Below are positions 50,511 to 50,640 of a DNA stretch of 50,640 nt, piece after piece. The notes beneath the pieces are model-generated. The model made no database searches and was not told where the DNA came from. It saw nothing but the letters and a program-made list of their open reading frames with translations. Numbering within the stretch: position 1 is the stretch's first letter; each line of letters starts with the position of its first letter. The position numbers and the translations under genes are program-made. The stretch comes from a bacterium (GTDB lineage Bacteria; Chlamydiota; Chlamydiia; Chlamydiales; SM23-39): contig JAJXYX010000053.1 of NCBI GenBank assembly GCA_021780355.1, positions 1 to 50,640 on the forward strand, in the 5' to 3' direction.

Positions 50511-50640
50511 TACACCCTTCGTGAATCAAAATTTTGATTCACAAAAATTTCTCTTGGCCGCATAATCGTGGCATGAATTTTTTAACTGAAAAAGAACGCG
50601 AACAGCTCAAGCTCCAACATAGACGAGAACGTGATGGGCG
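50511..50640 (+). mobile_element. left end of an IS630-family insertion sequence (cut by window edge)
   Basis: The probable left terminus is near TACACCCTTCGTGAATCAAA at 50511, about 60 bp before the transposase ATG. It includes a perfect 22-bp palindrome (GTGAATCAAAA and its complement) at 50521-50542. The terminal CCC..CGTGA.TCAAAATTT pattern matches the family B palindrome end at 18 of 22 positions. The right end is outside the window. Confidence 0.65.
50573..50640 (+). CDS. IS630-family transposase, N-terminal fragment
   Basis: The 22 visible residues (MNFLTEKEREQLKLQHRRER, then DG) match the usual start of IS630-type transposases, whose first helix-turn-helix begins LTEEER..L...HR.ERDGR.RDRIKAVLL. 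These DDE enzymes insert at TA dinucleotides. The gene continues past the window edge, so its completeness is unknown. Confidence 0.75.
   Translation, partial: MNFLTEKEREQLKLQHRRERDG

Overview
This window comes from a member of the phylum Chlamydiae, most likely one of the larger-genome amoeba- or arthropod-associated families (Parachlamydiales; Waddlia- or Criblamydia-like) rather than Chlamydiaceae. The gene order shows this directly. A tail-specific protease is followed by rpsL-rpsG-fusA-rpsJ; then come rodA, birA, nifU, nifS, gpmA and an RsuA/RluB pseudouridine synthase, as in the C. trachomatis CT720-CT726 neighbourhood; then the DUF47-PiT phosphate pair; and a type III secretion block sctO-sctP-sctQ. 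The assignment rests on recalled family knowledge; no database was searched. Lineage-specific hypothetical genes and repeats lie between the conserved blocks, which is why a larger genome is likely.

Layout: 1-3.4 kb is an accessory region with small hypothetical genes, nested palindromic repeats and a broken HigB/HigA toxin-antitoxin pair, followed by tRNA-Phe. 3.7-9.5 kb holds tsp and the str operon, ending in a UUCG-loop hairpin. 9.5-20 kb holds an Inc-like membrane protein, the rodA operon, birA, a frameshifted exported kinase, the Fe-S-related nifU/nifS pair, gpmA, a pseudouridine synthase and phosphate uptake. 20-25.7 kb holds glgP, a DUF4143-type ATPase preceded by twin palindromes, a solute-binding lipoprotein and a hypothetical. 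26-33 kb is one tightly coupled unit, sctO-sctP-sctQ plus a SWIM-SNF2 helicase. 33-39 kb holds hypotheticals, der, an FKBP/Mip-like protein and a small exported protein with a RanBP2-pattern zinc finger. 39.3-43 kb holds SulP and TyrP-type transporters. 43-48.8 kb is a minus-strand cluster: a giant secretin with about ten extra tandem N-domain repeats, a TPR-type lipoprotein and an exported YidD-like protein. The right end has a complete palindromic element, a DUF1826/2OG-oxygenase-like gene and the start of an IS630-family transposase.

Three themes stand out. First, a family of about 165-bp palindromes with TA ends recurs through the window in intact, truncated, nested and collapsed forms. 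Their termini resemble the left end of the IS630-type element at the right edge, so they look like MITEs mobilised by it. Second, several conserved enzymes have lost catalytic residues (NifS, NifU, the FKBP protein and YidD), suggesting repurposed pseudoenzymes. Third, envelope and host-interaction functions are elaborated: a 1486-residue secretin, a T3SS block coupled to a SNF2 helicase, Inc-like hairpin proteins and an exported zinc-finger protein. The secretin locus is the best candidate for something undescribed.
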